Source: Laguncularia racemosa (Eukaryota > Streptophyta > Magnoliopsida > Myrtales > Combretaceae). From it: 64,000 bases of DNA. A model generated the notes under the pieces. The model saw only the letters and a program-made list of their open reading frames with translations, had not been told where the DNA came from and ran no database searches. The position numbers and the translations under genes are program-made. The DNA lies in contig JBBMOL010000013.1 in assembly GCA_037954665.1 (NCBI GenBank), positions 5,642,001 to 5,706,000 on the forward strand, read 5' to 3'. Shown here piece after piece: positions 47,334 to 59,388 of the stretch (the stretch's first letter is position 1; the number at the start of each line of letters is the position of its first letter).

Positions 47334-47819
47334 ATGATTAAGTCCAGTGAATACAAAATCATAGACCAATTATCAAAGACCCCGACTCAAATATCCCTTA
47401 TGGGTCTTCTACTTTCTTCCGAGCCTCACAAAGAAGCCTTGTTTAGAACTTTGAGGGAAGTTAAGGTGCAACAGGGAATGTCTACTGAAAAATTGGGATA
47501 TATTGTCAATTTCATTTTTACCATTAATCAGATATCCTTTTCAACAGAGGAATTGGGAGAAGAAGGTAATCAACACACCAAATCACTTTTTATAGTGGTA
47601 AAATGCAATAACATGATTGTTTCTAAAGTCCTCATCAATAATGGGTCCTCCCTCAATGTATGCCTTCTAGCTACTCTTAAACTGCTAGGTGTTGATGCTG
47701 CTAACATCAAACCAAGTTCTATCACAGTGGGGGCTTTTGATGGATTAAGGAGGAAAATTGTAGGGGAAATTGACTTAATGGTAGAGATTGACCTGCAATT
47801 ATTTGGAATCCCTTTCTAA
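47334..47819 (+). pseudogene. Retropepsin-like protease of the Tat/Ogre-type element
   Basis: 161 codons open. The active-site block reads VLINNGSSLNVCLLATLKLL, where the family has V(L)xD(N/G)GS-LN, so the catalytic Asp is replaced by Asn. The flap-side part follows (SITVGAFDGLRRKIVGEIDL). The segment upstream, 46869-47330, is a broken continuation of the gag-pro region. Confidence 0.65.
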
Positions 47820-48409
47820 GTCTTAGACATCCTAAGGTCTTTCAACTTGATCCTTGGGAGACCCTGGATCCATGCAGCATAGGTCATTCCCTCTAGCATT
47901 CACCAAAAGGTCAAATTCATTTTTAATGGTTAGATCATCACTGTATTAGGCGAACAAGATTATGCTATTTACAAAGAAACGGCCAGTACTGAGATGTCAG
48001 TACTAGTAAAGGAAGACAAGTCTAATAAGCTCACTAATAAGCAATAGCAAGAATCAACGGGCATATCCCGTAACTCCCAATTACTTCAAAATTGGTTCTC
48101 TTTCCCTTTAAATAGCAATAAAGTTGCTTTAGAGTAAGAGTGAACCATGGTTTAGTATTTGTTGAGTTTTCATGTATTTTTCATTCAATAAATGTAACCT
48201 ACATAAACGAAATCAATAAAATTTCAAATTCAAATTCACTTCTTCTACTCATTCATTTTTTTTCTTTACACTTATCTAGATCTAATGATAAAAATTGGGG
48301 ATGTCTCGCACACATAGAGGGTAAAAATGTCAATATCACCTCTAACCCTACTAGTTTAGATGATATCAATGACCATAAAGTGATTCAAGGAAATTGGCAA
48401 CAATATGAA

Positions 48410-49879
48410 CAAGATAGGATTTCATTTGATGAGTTGATTGAAATAGTCAACCTAGGAAATGAAGATAACCCTAGGAACCTTAAAATTGGGGGCAATCTTA
48501 ATAATGAATAGAAAAGGAGGTTGACCCAACTATTATTCGAATACCTTGATGTATTCGCATGGTCTTATGAAGATATGTTGGGACTTGACCCCTTAATTGT
48601 AGTTCATAAGCTACTTACACAAGAAGATATCAAACCCAAGAAACAAAAATTAAGACGATTTCAACCTGATATTTTATTAAAAGTTAAGGAAGAAGTCAAG
48701 AAATTATTGGAGGTTGGGTTTATTGAAGTATCGGATTATCTTGAATGAGTAGCTAACATAGTCCCTGTAATAAAAAAGAATGGGAAAGTTCGTGTATGCA
48801 TAGATTTCCGAGATCTAAATTAAGCAACACCAAAAGACAATTTGCCTTTACCCCACATAGACATCCAAGTAGATAATACTACTGGAAACAATCTTTTTTC
48901 ATTCATGGATGGTTTTGCAAGGTATAACCAAATGAAGATGTCAAAGGAAGATAAAGCCAAGACAACTTTCATCATAATTTGGGGCACTTTTTTTTATAAG
49001 GTTATGCCTTTTGGTCTCAAAAATGCTGGGGCAACATATCAAAGAGCAATGGTTGCATTATTTCTTGACATGATGCACCAAGAAATCGACGTGTATATTG
49101 ATGATTTGATCACTAAATCCAAAAAAGGGGAGGACCATGTAAACACTCTAAAAAAGTTGTTTGAACAATTAAGAAAACACTAATTGAAAGTTAACCCAAA
49201 AATGTACTTTCGGAGTTACCTCTGGGAAGCTATTAGGTTTTATGGTTAGTTAAAAGGGTATCGAAGTAGATCTAAATAAGGTTAAAGCAATATTGGAAAT
49301 GCCACCTCTGCGCACACTTAAAGAAGTCAGGGGACTACTTGGATGCCTGAATTACATTGCTCGGTTCATTTCCCAACTCACAGACAAATGCTGACCTTTA
49401 TTCAATCTGCTTAAGAAAAATGCTACCATCAAGTGAAATGAAGAATGTGAAACAAATTTCATAGAAATCAAGCAATATCTCATGAATTCTCTAGTACTAG
49501 TAGCTCATAAACTCGGGAAACCATTATTCTTGTACCTGACAATACTGCCTGAATCTATGGGGTGCATCATTGGTCAAAAAGATGAAGAAGGAAGAGAATA
49601 AGCCATTTACTATTTGAATAAGAAGTTTACTGAGGGGGAACAAAAATATTCAGAATTAGAGAAAACATGTTGTGCATTAGTTTGGGTCATGCATTGACTC
49701 AGACAATAGACGCTCTACTATTTAATCGAATTATTAATAAGACATGATCACTTAAGTGTTTAGCAAACAAACCAACCTTAATTGTTAGGATTTCTAAATA
49801 GTAGATGTTGTTGTTTGAATTCGACATCACCTATATAAACCAAAGTTCAGTCAAAGGTCAGCTTATAGCAGATCAATTG
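48410..49879 (+). pseudogene. Reverse transcriptase and RNase H (first part) of the Tat/Ogre-type element
   Basis: RT blocks in order: DVFAWSYEDMLGLDP, FIEVSDYLE, GKVRVCIDFRDLN, then FSFMDGFARYNQMKM, FGLKNAGATYQRAM and the catalytic box VYIDDL near 49098-49115. RNase H-like text follows at about 49600-49870 (KKFTEGEQKYSELEKTCCALVW and VKGQLIADQL). In-frame stops occur at about 48746 and 48821 and repeatedly after 49181. The gag-pro element is inserted just after the IADQL motif. Confidence 0.75.
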
Positions 49880-50705
49880 TGATGTGCCTAGTAATCCAAT
49901 TACAAGCACACCAAGACAATTGCGTGAACACCAAAACAATCCCACAAAAGGCGTGACACCAACAAGCACTTGAACCCTAATTTACGTGGATTCAAATGAC
50001 TATAATGCTAAATTGTGATGAGGATCAAATGCAATTGTATAATATGTAAAGGATAACAATAAAAATGAATCGAATTCCACTCAAATTGGAATTGAATCAA
50101 ATTTGAAAATTAGAACCCTAATTCACGTGAAAGATGAACAAAGTAACATAACCAATTATAACTAGATATGACGCATTAGAAAATAATTGGAAGTAACTTG
50201 AGAAGGATTGATATGACTTACAATACTCCTCAAGCAAACTTGCTACAATTTCAATTGAAATTGATAAGAGTTGGTTTGTGTGAAAAGAACTCACCTCATG
50301 GCAAGAATAGGTCTATTTCTCAAGTTCAAAAATTTCTTTCTAAACCCTACTCAGCAAGTATTTATACTTACTCCAATTAGGGTAAAAACAACAAAACCAA
50401 ATTACAATAAAACTAATCAAATGGTCGGTTCTCAAACACAAAAATACAAGTACAAATAAGTCTTCAAATGGCCGATTCTTCACTTTAATAGAACACTTCT
50501 GGACTGGTGGATGTAAGTCCATGAATGACCCACAATTGATCCTTATTGGATTTTATTAGCCACCCTGTAAAAACTAATAAATTTACCTGCTACAATGCAA
50601 AGATAAATTATTATTATTAAGTAAATAAGATAACATGTGGACATCTGGGCTCATGTATCCAATTTGGTTTCTCCACTGTTGGAACCATAGGGCTGATTCC
50701 CATCA
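49880..50705 (-). repeat. LTR (3' on the minus strand) of the gag-pro element
   Basis: 826 bp, TGATGTGCC to GATTCCCATCA. Near-full-length match to 53545-54371. It carries a gactggtggatgtaagtcca segment found in both copies with minor changes. Confidence 0.85.
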
Positions 50706-50829
50706 TCTCCTCAGGCCTTTGAAAGATTTGCCCTCAAATCTAAGGGGTCTTCTCTTGGACTAACACCTAGTGTTTGAGTTTGCTTGTTGGCTTGAGGTCC
50801 TGAGGAGCTATTGGTGTTTCTAATCTGTT

Positions 50830-52591
50830 CTTAGAATGAGCGAACTTCAGATGGAGACATAGGAGTCAAGATAATTCGAGTACCATCTTTCTAAAACATG
50901 AAAGTGTTTCTAAACTCGTCATGTAGCACCTTCCTGTCAGATAACCGAGGCCTACTTAGCAATATATGAAAAGCGCACATAGGAAGCACATCACAGATAA
51001 TCTCATCATTGTATCTATCTCCTATACTGAATGGCACCTTTGCCCTCTGTGTAACATGCAAACTACCTCAGTCATCTAACCAATGTAATTTATAAGGGTG
51101 TGAATGTGGGCTAGTAGCTAGTTGTAAGTTATTTACTAATGTAGCAAATATGGCATTAGTGCAATTACCACTATCGATAAAAAGAATACATAGGTTACCT
51201 TGAATCTGACAAGGTGTGTGGAACAAGTTCTCCCTCTATATGTCCCTGACATTTGGAGATATGGTCATAACTCTACGTAATACGTTAATAGGTAAGTAAT
51301 TTTTACCTTTTTTGTCCTCATGTGTTTCAGTGTCCTAATCATCATAATATTCCTGCAGAATTATAGATAAATCTGTAAGCTTAACAAATTCTTCTTGATC
51401 ATCTTCATCATTTCCCTCCATAACAATCATCACCCTTTTATTGGGACACTGCGCAACCATATGTCCAAAACCCATGCATTTGAAACATTTAATCTAGTGT
51501 AACTTCCCACTGGTTGACCCTGATACTGTCTCCCTAAAATTAGATCTAACCACCTCTTTACCTTTCCCATAAACATTTTTCTCCTTATTAGTGCTAGAGA
51601 TATTTTTGTCTACAGCCTTAGCATGTTCCCCTACTCCCTTTTGTCCACCCATCTGACCATCTACTCCAATAAGTTTAGTAGAAGTACCATACCTGTTACT
51701 AGTGGCTCGAAAAGGATTGGATCGTCCCTGTCTCTCCACTTTCAAAGCTAACTGTATAGCCTCTTCAAGTGTATTATACCTTTGCAACTCTACAATGCAG
51801 GAAATCTCATATTTCAACCTAGACATAAACTGCGCCAGGGTTTGCTTAGGAGGCTTGACTGACCTACATCTGATCATCAGTTTCTCAAACTCCTGTACAT
51901 AGTTATCTACTGTTTTGCCTCCCTGCCTCAGTGTTTAGAGACGCTTAAACAGTTCCTACCTGTAATGTTCAGGTATGAACCTTTTCCTTAAAACTTGTTT
52001 CATGTCCCTCCAAGTATGTATTTTAGCCTCCCTATCCCTTTGTTTGCTAATCACTAGATTCTTCCATCATAAGGCGGCATAACCTATGAATTCCACAACT
52101 GTAAGACAAACCCTAGTATTATCATCAATTTCATAACACTTAAGCAGACCCTCAACTTTGTCCTCTCGATCTAAATAATCATTTGTTGTACCCCTGCCAT
52201 TGAATGAAGGCATCTGCAGTTTCACATACTCCAATCCCCGAGGTAGTCTGAAATCTTTATTTAAGTATGAGTTAATCCCAAAATTATCATCTCTTTCCTC
52301 CCTAAGAGCATGATAATCTCCTTCCGCTCTTCTTCCCATATTACCCTTAACTGCTCCCTCCTTATGAATATTCTGAGGAACTACCTTAGGTGAAGGTACC
52401 TGGGGATTTGCCACTAGTGGTTGTAGCATCGTCATCTGATCTATCCTTGTTGTTAATGTAGCAACAATGGTGGTAAGGTCCTGTAACTACTCCTCCAAAG
52501 TTCTTCCATCTGCAGTTCGATGACCTTGAATGCTACTAACTTGGCAATTGGCTTCATTGCCAATTCCCCCATTCACACTATCATTCGACAT
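50830..52591 (-). pseudogene. gag and retropepsin of the nested gag-pro element
   Basis: Starts MSNDSVNGGIGNEAN at 52591. Gag at 52435-51494 includes KLQMPSFNGRGTTNDYLD and IRCRSVKPPKQTLAQFMSRL. A CX2CX4HX4C knuckle (CFKCMGFGHMVAQC) lies near 51480-51440. The protease active site FIDSGNCTNAIF near 51200 keeps D-S-G. The reading ends around 50830 with no RT. Stops occur near 52490, 51490, 51335 and 51235. It resembles TR-GAG-type non-autonomous elements that supply only gag and protease. Confidence 0.72.
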
Positions 52592-53544
52592 GATTGATGA
52601 CTTGATTTGTTGAAATACAAAGACAATTCAAGGCAAGTGTAATATACTTCACAAACACCCCTTCACAACAACCATACTTTCACGTCCTCACTCACTTCAA
52701 ACATAAAGTATGCTCTACTTAAGCTTCACACACCCACAGCACACTAATACAATCACGACAATAATGTAATTAGAAGCAATGATGAACACTACTCTAAATG
52801 GCAAGTTAATGATTCCAATAAATCAAATTTTGTTTAAATGATCAATACATAATAACTTCCACACTTAATGTTTGCTTTTGAAATTAAAAAATTAACCACA
52901 ACACACACTATTCTATGTTACACACACTTCACCACAGCACAGTCACACACACATAACCACGGTGCAGCACTTCTCCATTACAATACACGCATACACTTCA
53001 CTACATTGCAACCCCTTCAACTACACACTCTTCCACTTCAACAATCCACAACAACAATACAACAACGAAACAATTAATGAAGGCTTCTCCAAATGGTAAG
53101 AAAACAATTCAAAAATAGTCAAAGTGTATTAAGATCAACATTACACAATAACTCTTAAACTTAAAGTTTGTTTTTGAATTCAAATTGTTTCCAAATTCTC
53201 CATGGCAATGATAGCAATTCTGAAAATTATGTACTCCAATTTTTGAATTCTTGCAAGGAAAGAATAATGCAATAATCAACACTACTTAAATGATGGAATT
53301 CAAATTCAAAGACTCCCCCTTCTTCCACTTGCAACCCAATCACGGTAAGGATGCAAGCTGATTTTCAACACTTTACAAGACTTCAATTAAATATTAAGCA
53401 AGCAATTCAAGAACAAATTCAACACAAGACTTCAAATTTCCCTTCACACAATCCAATTTCGGTCTTGAAGGATCATGAACCCTAAATCCCAATTGTGATT
53501 CACGAAATTCCCTTCTCTAAACCTTGCTCTAATATAAAAAAAGA

Positions 53545-54371
53545 TGATGTGCCTAATAATCCAATTACAAGCACACCAAGACAATTGCGTGAACACCAAA
53601 AAAATCCCACAAAAGGTATGACACCAACAAGCACTTGAACCCTAATTCACGTGGATTTAAATGACTATAATGCTAAATTGTGATGAGCATCAAATGCAAT
53701 TGTATAATATGTAAAGGATAACAATAAAAATGAACCGAATTCCACTCAAATTGGAATTGAATCAAATTTGAAAATTGGAACCTTAATTCACGTGAAAGAT
53801 GAACAAAGTAACACAACCAATTGCAACTAGATATGATGCATTAGAAAATAATTGGAAGCAGCTTGAGAAGAATTGATATGACTCATAATACTCCTCAAGC
53901 AAACTCGCCACAATTTCAATTGAAATTGATAAGAGTTGGTTTGCGTGAAAAGGACTCTCCTCATAGCAAGAATAGGTCTATTTTCTCAAGTTCAAAAAGT
54001 TATTTATAAACCCTACTTAATAAGTATTTATACTTGCTTCAATTAGGGTAAAAACAACAAAACCAAATTACAATAAAACCAATTAAATGGCCGATTCTCA
54101 AACACAAAAATACAAGTACAAATAAGTCTTCGAATAACCGGTTCTTTACTTCAATATAACACTCGTGGACCGGGGGATGTAAGTCCACGAATGACCCACA
54201 ATTGATCCTTATTGGATTTTATTCGCCGCCCTGTAAAAACTGATAAATTTATCTGCTACAATGTAAAAATAAATTATTATTATTAGGTAAATAAGACAAC
54301 ATTTGGACATCTGGGCTCATGTATCCAATTTGGTTTCCCCACTATTGGAACCATAGGGCTAATTCCCATCA
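53545..54371 (-). repeat. LTR (5' on the minus strand) of the gag-pro element
   Basis: 827 bp, TGATGTGCC to AATTCCCATCA. The partner of 49880-50705. Confidence 0.85.
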
Positions 54372-54373
54372 AA

Positions 54374-54880
54374 TTGGCTAGACATCCACTTGAAGGAACT
54401 TCCCAAGGATTGCAAAAACAATTTCCAGATGAAGAAGTATTGAAAATTGAAGGTGATCTTAACTTCGAAGAAGAAAAATTTCTCAAATGGAAATTGTATT
54501 TTGATGGAGCTACCAATGTATTTGGTTGTGGAATAAGGGTAGTGCTGGTTTCACCTGAAGGCAATCAATTCCCTATAGCAACGAGACTTACATTCCTATA
54601 TACCAACAACATTGCGGAATATGAAGCATATATTCTCAGTCTCAAAATGGCTTTAGATATGGGAATTCATGAATTAGAGGTATATGGGGACTTCTCACTC
54701 ATCATTTGTCAAACTCGAGGAGAATATAAGACTAAAGATCCAAAATTAGTACCTTATCACAAGCACTTGTCAGGGTTAATGAAGAAGTTTGAAAAGATCA
54801 CATTCACATGTATACCAAGGGCATAGAATTAGTTTGTCGATGCCTTAGCTACATTAGTATCTTTGACCCAAATATCAGGA
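54374..54880 (+). pseudogene. Second RNase H-like domain of the Tat/Ogre-type element
   Basis: Continues the host element right after the insertion. 150 codons are open, with KWKLYFDGATNVFGCGIRVV, NNIAEYEAYILSLKMALDMG and ELEVYGDFSLIICQTRG, giving the acidic D, E, D pattern of the RVT_3 type RNase H. The final DALATL block follows a stop near 54825. An additional RNase H of this type between RT and integrase is characteristic of Tat-clade elements. Confidence 0.72.
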
Positions 54881-55019
54881 GGGGTAGAAATCCAACCTCT
54901 CAAGATTAAGATTGAAGACAAACCTGCTTTTTGTTTAGCTATCGAAGAAACACATGATGATAAGCCTTGGTATTATGATATCAAGATCTTCCTTTAGGAA
55001 GGAAAGTATCCAGAAAAGG

Positions 55020-56213
55020 CTGATTGGAAAGATTGAAAATGCTTAGAAGGTTGGTATGTCATTTTCTGCTAAGTGGGTCCACAATATATAAGCGATCATT
55101 TGATAGCACAATATTGAGATGTGTGGATGAAAAAGAGGCAAACACTCTCATGAAAGAGGTATATGAGGGAATATGTGGTCCTCATATGAATGGTTATACG
55201 TTGGCTAGGAAAATCACGAGACTGGGTTATTACTGATTGACTATGGAAACTGATTACATCAAACAAGTGAGACTTTATCATCCATGTCAAATTTATGCCA
55301 ACAAAATAAATGCTCCACCTCAAGAACTTTATACACTTTCTTCACCATGGCCATTCTCTATGTGGGGTCTAGACATAATTGGACCAATTAACCCGAAAGC
55401 ATCCAATGGTCATCGGTTTATACTAGTGGCTATCAATTATTTCACTAAATGGGTTGAAGCTTCCTCATATACCAACGTTATCAAAGGAGTAGTTGTCAAA
55501 TTCATCAAAAAGGACATTATTGCTCGATATGAATCTCTTGAGTCAATTATTACAGATAATGGCACAAACCTGAACAACAAGCTCATGACATGATTGTGCC
55601 AACATTTTGGAATCAATCATAGGAATTCTACTCCATATCGAGCACAAATGAATGAAGCTGTAGAAGTGGCTAATAAAAATATCAAGCGGATTATTGAGAA
55701 GATGGTTGTTACTTATAAAGACTAACATGAGATGTTGCCATTCGCACTCATGGGACATCGAACCTCCATCAGAACGTCAACAGGAGCTACACCTTATTCT
55801 TTGGTATATGGCACTGAGGCAATATTACTAGTTGAAGTTAAGATTCCATCACTTAGAGTGTTCTCAGAAACTCAATTAGATGAAGCTGATTGGGTGAAAA
55901 AATGGGTTGATCAATTGAGCCTAATTGATGAAAAGAGGTTAGCAACATCATGTCATGGTCAATGTTACCAATAAAGAATAGTTAGGGCTTTTAATAAAAG
56001 AGTGCGGCATCAAAATTTTCAAGAGGGACACTTAGCTTTGAAAAAGATTCTCCCAAATGTGCATGATTCTAGAGGGAAGTTTACGCCTAATTATGAGGGG
56101 TCATATTTTGTAAAGAAAGTATTATCGAGATGAGCATTGATTTTGTCACAAATGGATAGTCCAAATTTGAAGGACCTTGTAAATTTTAATGCAGTTAAAC
56201 TGTACTATCCCTG
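55020..56213 (+). pseudogene. Integrase of the Tat/Ogre-type element
   Basis: Order: the HHCC region (GPHMNGYTLARKITRLGYY, LYHPCQIYAN), in which one Cys is lost. The catalytic core has MWGLDIIGPINPKASNGHRF, ESIITDNGTNLNNKLMT and EAVEVANKNIKRIIEKM, so D, D and E are readable. Then TPYSLVYGTEAILLVEVKIP and a GRF-like C-terminus (FNKRVRHQNFQEGHLALKK). Stops occur at 55234-55236, near 55592 and near 55723. The enzyme would join the cDNA to host DNA. Confidence 0.78.
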
Positions 56214-56719
56214 ATGAATCAATGGAATCTTGTTGAAGTTTATTGAAAATGCTGGCAATTATTAGTCTCTTCATGGTCTAATTTTTATCATCTATGTGTA
56301 AAGCCGATATCCTTGATGGTTGTTTGCATTGGATTGATCATCCATCCCATCATTGATAAGTTTCTTCTTCTTGTACTCCTATTTTTGCCATACGCACTCA
56401 AACACGAGAGAAGTTGTGAGGAATAAAACAATGATAAACAATGAAAACTCTTCAAATACTCCATCATGGTTTCATTTTTTTTCGAAAAGAAGTTTTTTAT
56501 TTGCTATTTCAGGTTAAAGTCTCGAACAATAGAAGTGGAGATAAAATTTGAGCAAAATGAATTGGAATGGTTGGAACTCTGGAATGAAAATGAATCTCAT
56601 ATAAGCATGATTCATCCGACGAGGAAAGAGTAGATGAATGGTTGTTTTTTTAAAACTTTGATAAAAAGGGTTCATTATTTAGGCGCTATTTGCAAAACTA
56701 GGTAAGATCTTTCATTATA

Positions 56720-57250
56720 TATGAGTAGCAAAATAGTTAGTCTACATGGGCACTATTGTAAATTTTATCATTTCTTAGGATTGCTGGTCTATAATAGACG
56801 TTTTCCCATGCAAATAGTTTACCCACAGAGGCACTATTATAAAATTCACCATTTCTTAGGATTGCCAATTTGTAATAGATGCTTTCCTATGCAAGTTAGT
56901 CAGCCTATATGGGCACTATTATAAAATTTACCATTTCTTAGGATTGGGTCTGTAATAGACGCTTTCCCATGCAAGTTAGTCAGTCCACACGGGCACTATT
57001 CTAAAAGTTCATCATTGCCAATCTATAATAGACACTTTCTCATGAAAATTGGTCAGCCTACAGGGGCACTATTCTAAAATTAATTTTTTCTTTACTAGTC
57101 CGAAATGAATGCTCTTCCATTAAAATTGTTTAGCCCATAAGAGCACTATTCGAAAAATCATTACTTCGAGTTGCTACTCTATAATGACAATTCTCGTTGT
57201 TGGATAGTCAGCCTATAAAGCACCATCCTAAATATCTCTTATCAGCAAAA
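56720..57250 (+). repeat. 3' tandem repeats of the Tat/Ogre-type element, ~73-82 bp units
   Basis: Seven units marked by (g)gcactatt at about 56750, 56831, 56913, 56993, 57066, 57143 and 57219. Each also has a taatagacg(c)tttcccatgc-like block. The units become more divergent towards the LTR. Non-coding and located between integrase and the polypurine tract. 56214-56719 before it is unique and has no gene. Confidence 0.75.
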
Positions 57251-57302
57251 ATCGTGAATCTCCTCGATCTTTGTAGTAAAGTTTTCCTCAAACTTTACTA
57301 CA

Positions 57303-57314
57303 AAGAGGAGTAGT
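57303..57314 (+). other. Polypurine tract
   Basis: AAGAGGAGTAG-type purine run directly before the 3' LTR, the expected site for plus-strand priming. Confidence 0.6.
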
Positions 57315-58014
57315 CATAGACACACAATTTTTGCTCCCTTTATATATATATATATATAATTTTATTTTATTTATTTATTATTTATTTATTTATTTTTAGT
57401 TTATATAAAAAAATTATTAAAAATTTTTTCCCTAATTCTTTTTTTTTACACTTTAGAATTTTCTAAAAAAAGTAATAATAATAATATTTTTTAGAGCTAT
57501 TTTTATTAAAAAATGTTTTCCTTTTAATTTTTTTAGTATAATTTTTTTTATAAATAGATTTTGGTCTCTATAATAATAATAATAATAATTTTTTATATTT
57601 TTTTATGAACTATGACTGGTCTGAGCCTGAATAGTAGGTACATAGGCACCTACGGGGCAACCTCAAATAATAAGTTTTTTTTTTTACTTTCTCTAGTTAA
57701 AAATTAAAAAAAATAAATAAAATTTAATCTTGGAAGGTTAAAGTGGTAATCGTAAGGTTTTAATAGAATAGCCTCTGATTCCAAAATCTTTGGTTTTATT
57801 TAAAACATTTTATGTGGATTGGTAGCTAAATTAAGATTAATCCGCTCAATTAGCTTAATTTAATATTTTCTTGATCTCGATCGGGCAGCAACTCCTTTTT
57901 CTCCAAGTTAGATAATTTTTTTTTCTTAATTTAGTCGAGGATTTACATTAAATGGGTATAAGGTTTAATGTAAATCAAATTAGGAAAAATGAAAGAGAAA
58001 ATTTAAACTTGACA
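57315..58014 (+). repeat. 3' LTR of the Tat/Ogre-type element
   Basis: 700 bp, beginning CATAGACACAC (TG mutated) and ending CTTGACA. Longer than the 5' LTR mainly through A/T-run expansion. Confidence 0.85.
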
Positions 58015-59388
58015 ATACTACAAAGGGAGGTCGCCATCAATTAGAGGCCTCATCAAGTGCTAACTTGATGCTAAGGTGTTTGTCTAAAATGAGACAAATG
58101 GTTTCACGACCTTTATGATCACTAATGATATGTTCTTTTAATTTTCTTAAAAACTAGCCTTGTGTTTTAGTTGACTTTTCATCATGAGGGCAAATGCTAA
58201 TGGAAGTATGCGGCTATTTCCATTAATGCCACAAGAAATCAGTAACTTATGAGTGTACTTATCATATAGAAAAGTGCTATCAATAATGACAAAAGGTTTG
58301 AGGTATCTAAATGCTGCAATGTAAGGTTCGAACGCCTAGAAAACCTACTTAAGGATAGACTCCTCATGGGTATGCGATCTTCTCCACCTCCAATCAACTT
58401 GTGTTTTAGGATTAGTATTTTTAATTGCATTATGTAGCTTAGGAAGCTCATTATAAGATTTTTCTTAATTCCCGTGCACATGGTCAAGTGCCCTTTTCTT
58501 GCCCCCCCAGATCCTTCCTTTAGATATCCTATAACAAAATTCCTTTTCAACAACAGAAACGAACTCGATAACCTTCATATCAAGATCATCCCTAACAAAA
58601 TTCACAAACTAGTTGACAAAAAGATTGCAATCTAACCGTAGGTGATCCTAACTTATCATTGGATTGATGCATATATGTGGTCCTTCAAATTTGGTGACTA
58701 CAAATAACTCCTCTAACTTCTTCTTACAAGCCTGAAGTTTCTACTTACAACCGTTTTTCCTTTTTGAACAATAAACCAACTACAACGTCTTATTAGATTC
58801 ATCAACATTGAAGTTACAATAGTTTCTCACATGGTATGCCTTAACAGATTGAATAACATCTGCTTTTGTGTTGAATCACATGCCTTTATTGAATTCCTCG
58901 TTACTACTTAAGTTACTACACATCACGTTGTGTTCCTACTTAAAATATATGTAATTATCATCATCGCTAGCATTGTAAAACGGAACAAGATCGTTAACTA
59001 CTATATAAGTTGGCTTATCTTGCACTGACTAATCTAATGCTCGTGTGGAGTGCATTGGTGTGATTAGACAATCTCCTACAATCATATCATCTCCTACATT
59101 TATAGTTCCCTCCTTATCCTCCCTAAAACTTTCGTTCTTTTCAAAATTTTCCTCCTTAACACCCAATCACATTTTTGTATCTGTTATAATTTCCGCCCTC
59201 ACACACACCATATAGAGATTAAGTGTATCTAGTCGTTGGAGAACTGGAGTAACTACTCTGTCTATTTCAAATTTATCATTGTATGGGGCCTCTTCTATAA
59301 GGGTTAGATCATATGCTTCAAATACCGATGATTGGGTCATCATCTCTTCCCTATTTGGTGATGAATGCATATGTCCATTTTCTTAGAA
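58015..59388 (-). pseudogene. MuDR-like MULE transposase, N-terminal and central part
   Basis: The minus strand reads through N-terminal MuDR-type text (SVKAYHVRNYCNFNVDESNK, then VYCSKRKNGCK and FEGPHICIN). The central MULE domain follows: AFEPYIAAFRYLKPFVIIDS, TFLYDKYTHKLLISCGINGN, SRILPLAFALMM, then ICLILDKHLSIKLALDEASN and WRPPFVV. Catalytic Asp residues are visible in FVIIDS and LILDKH. At least eight in-frame stops. The sequence breaks off at the LTR element's target site and continues at 40592. Confidence 0.78.

Larger units (their letters stand above)
49875..54376 (-). mobile_element. 4.5-kb gag-protease-only LTR element nested in the Tat/Ogre-type element
   Basis: Body 49880-54371 with the perfect 5-bp target duplication AATTG (49875-49879 and 54372-54376). 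LTRs are 49880-50705 and 53545-54371, TGATGTGCC to CCCATCA. The 2.84-kb interior reads on the minus strand, opposite to its host. After the 5' LTR comes a remnant of a tatcagagc-type PBS (tattagagcaagg), then gag and protease, and the interior ends at a CCTGAGGAGA polypurine tract without RT, RNase H or integrase. About eight differences were counted by eye over the first ~200 bp of the two LTRs. Confidence 0.88.
40588..58019 (+). mobile_element. 17.4-kb Tat/Ogre-type Ty3/gypsy LTR retrotransposon with two nested insertions
   Basis: The element body 40593-58014 is flanked by the 5-bp target duplication ATACT (40588-40592 and 58015-58019). Order on the plus strand: 5' LTR, PBS, an extra ORF upstream of gag, gag, protease, RT-RNase H, a second RNase H-like domain, integrase, tandem-repeat 3' region, polypurine tract, 3' LTR. 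The extra upstream ORF, the TGGCGACTC-type PBS and the 3' tandem repeats are traits of the Tat/Ogre lineages. Without the inserted solo LTR (1.69 kb) and gag-pro element (4.49 kb) it would be ~11.2 kb. All coding regions have stops or frameshifts. Confidence 0.88.

Noticed and set aside
40593..58014. Host genes inside the 17.4-kb element, suggested by many plus-strand open frames
   Set aside because: All recognisable frames match ORF1, gag, protease, RT, RNase H or integrase of LTR elements.
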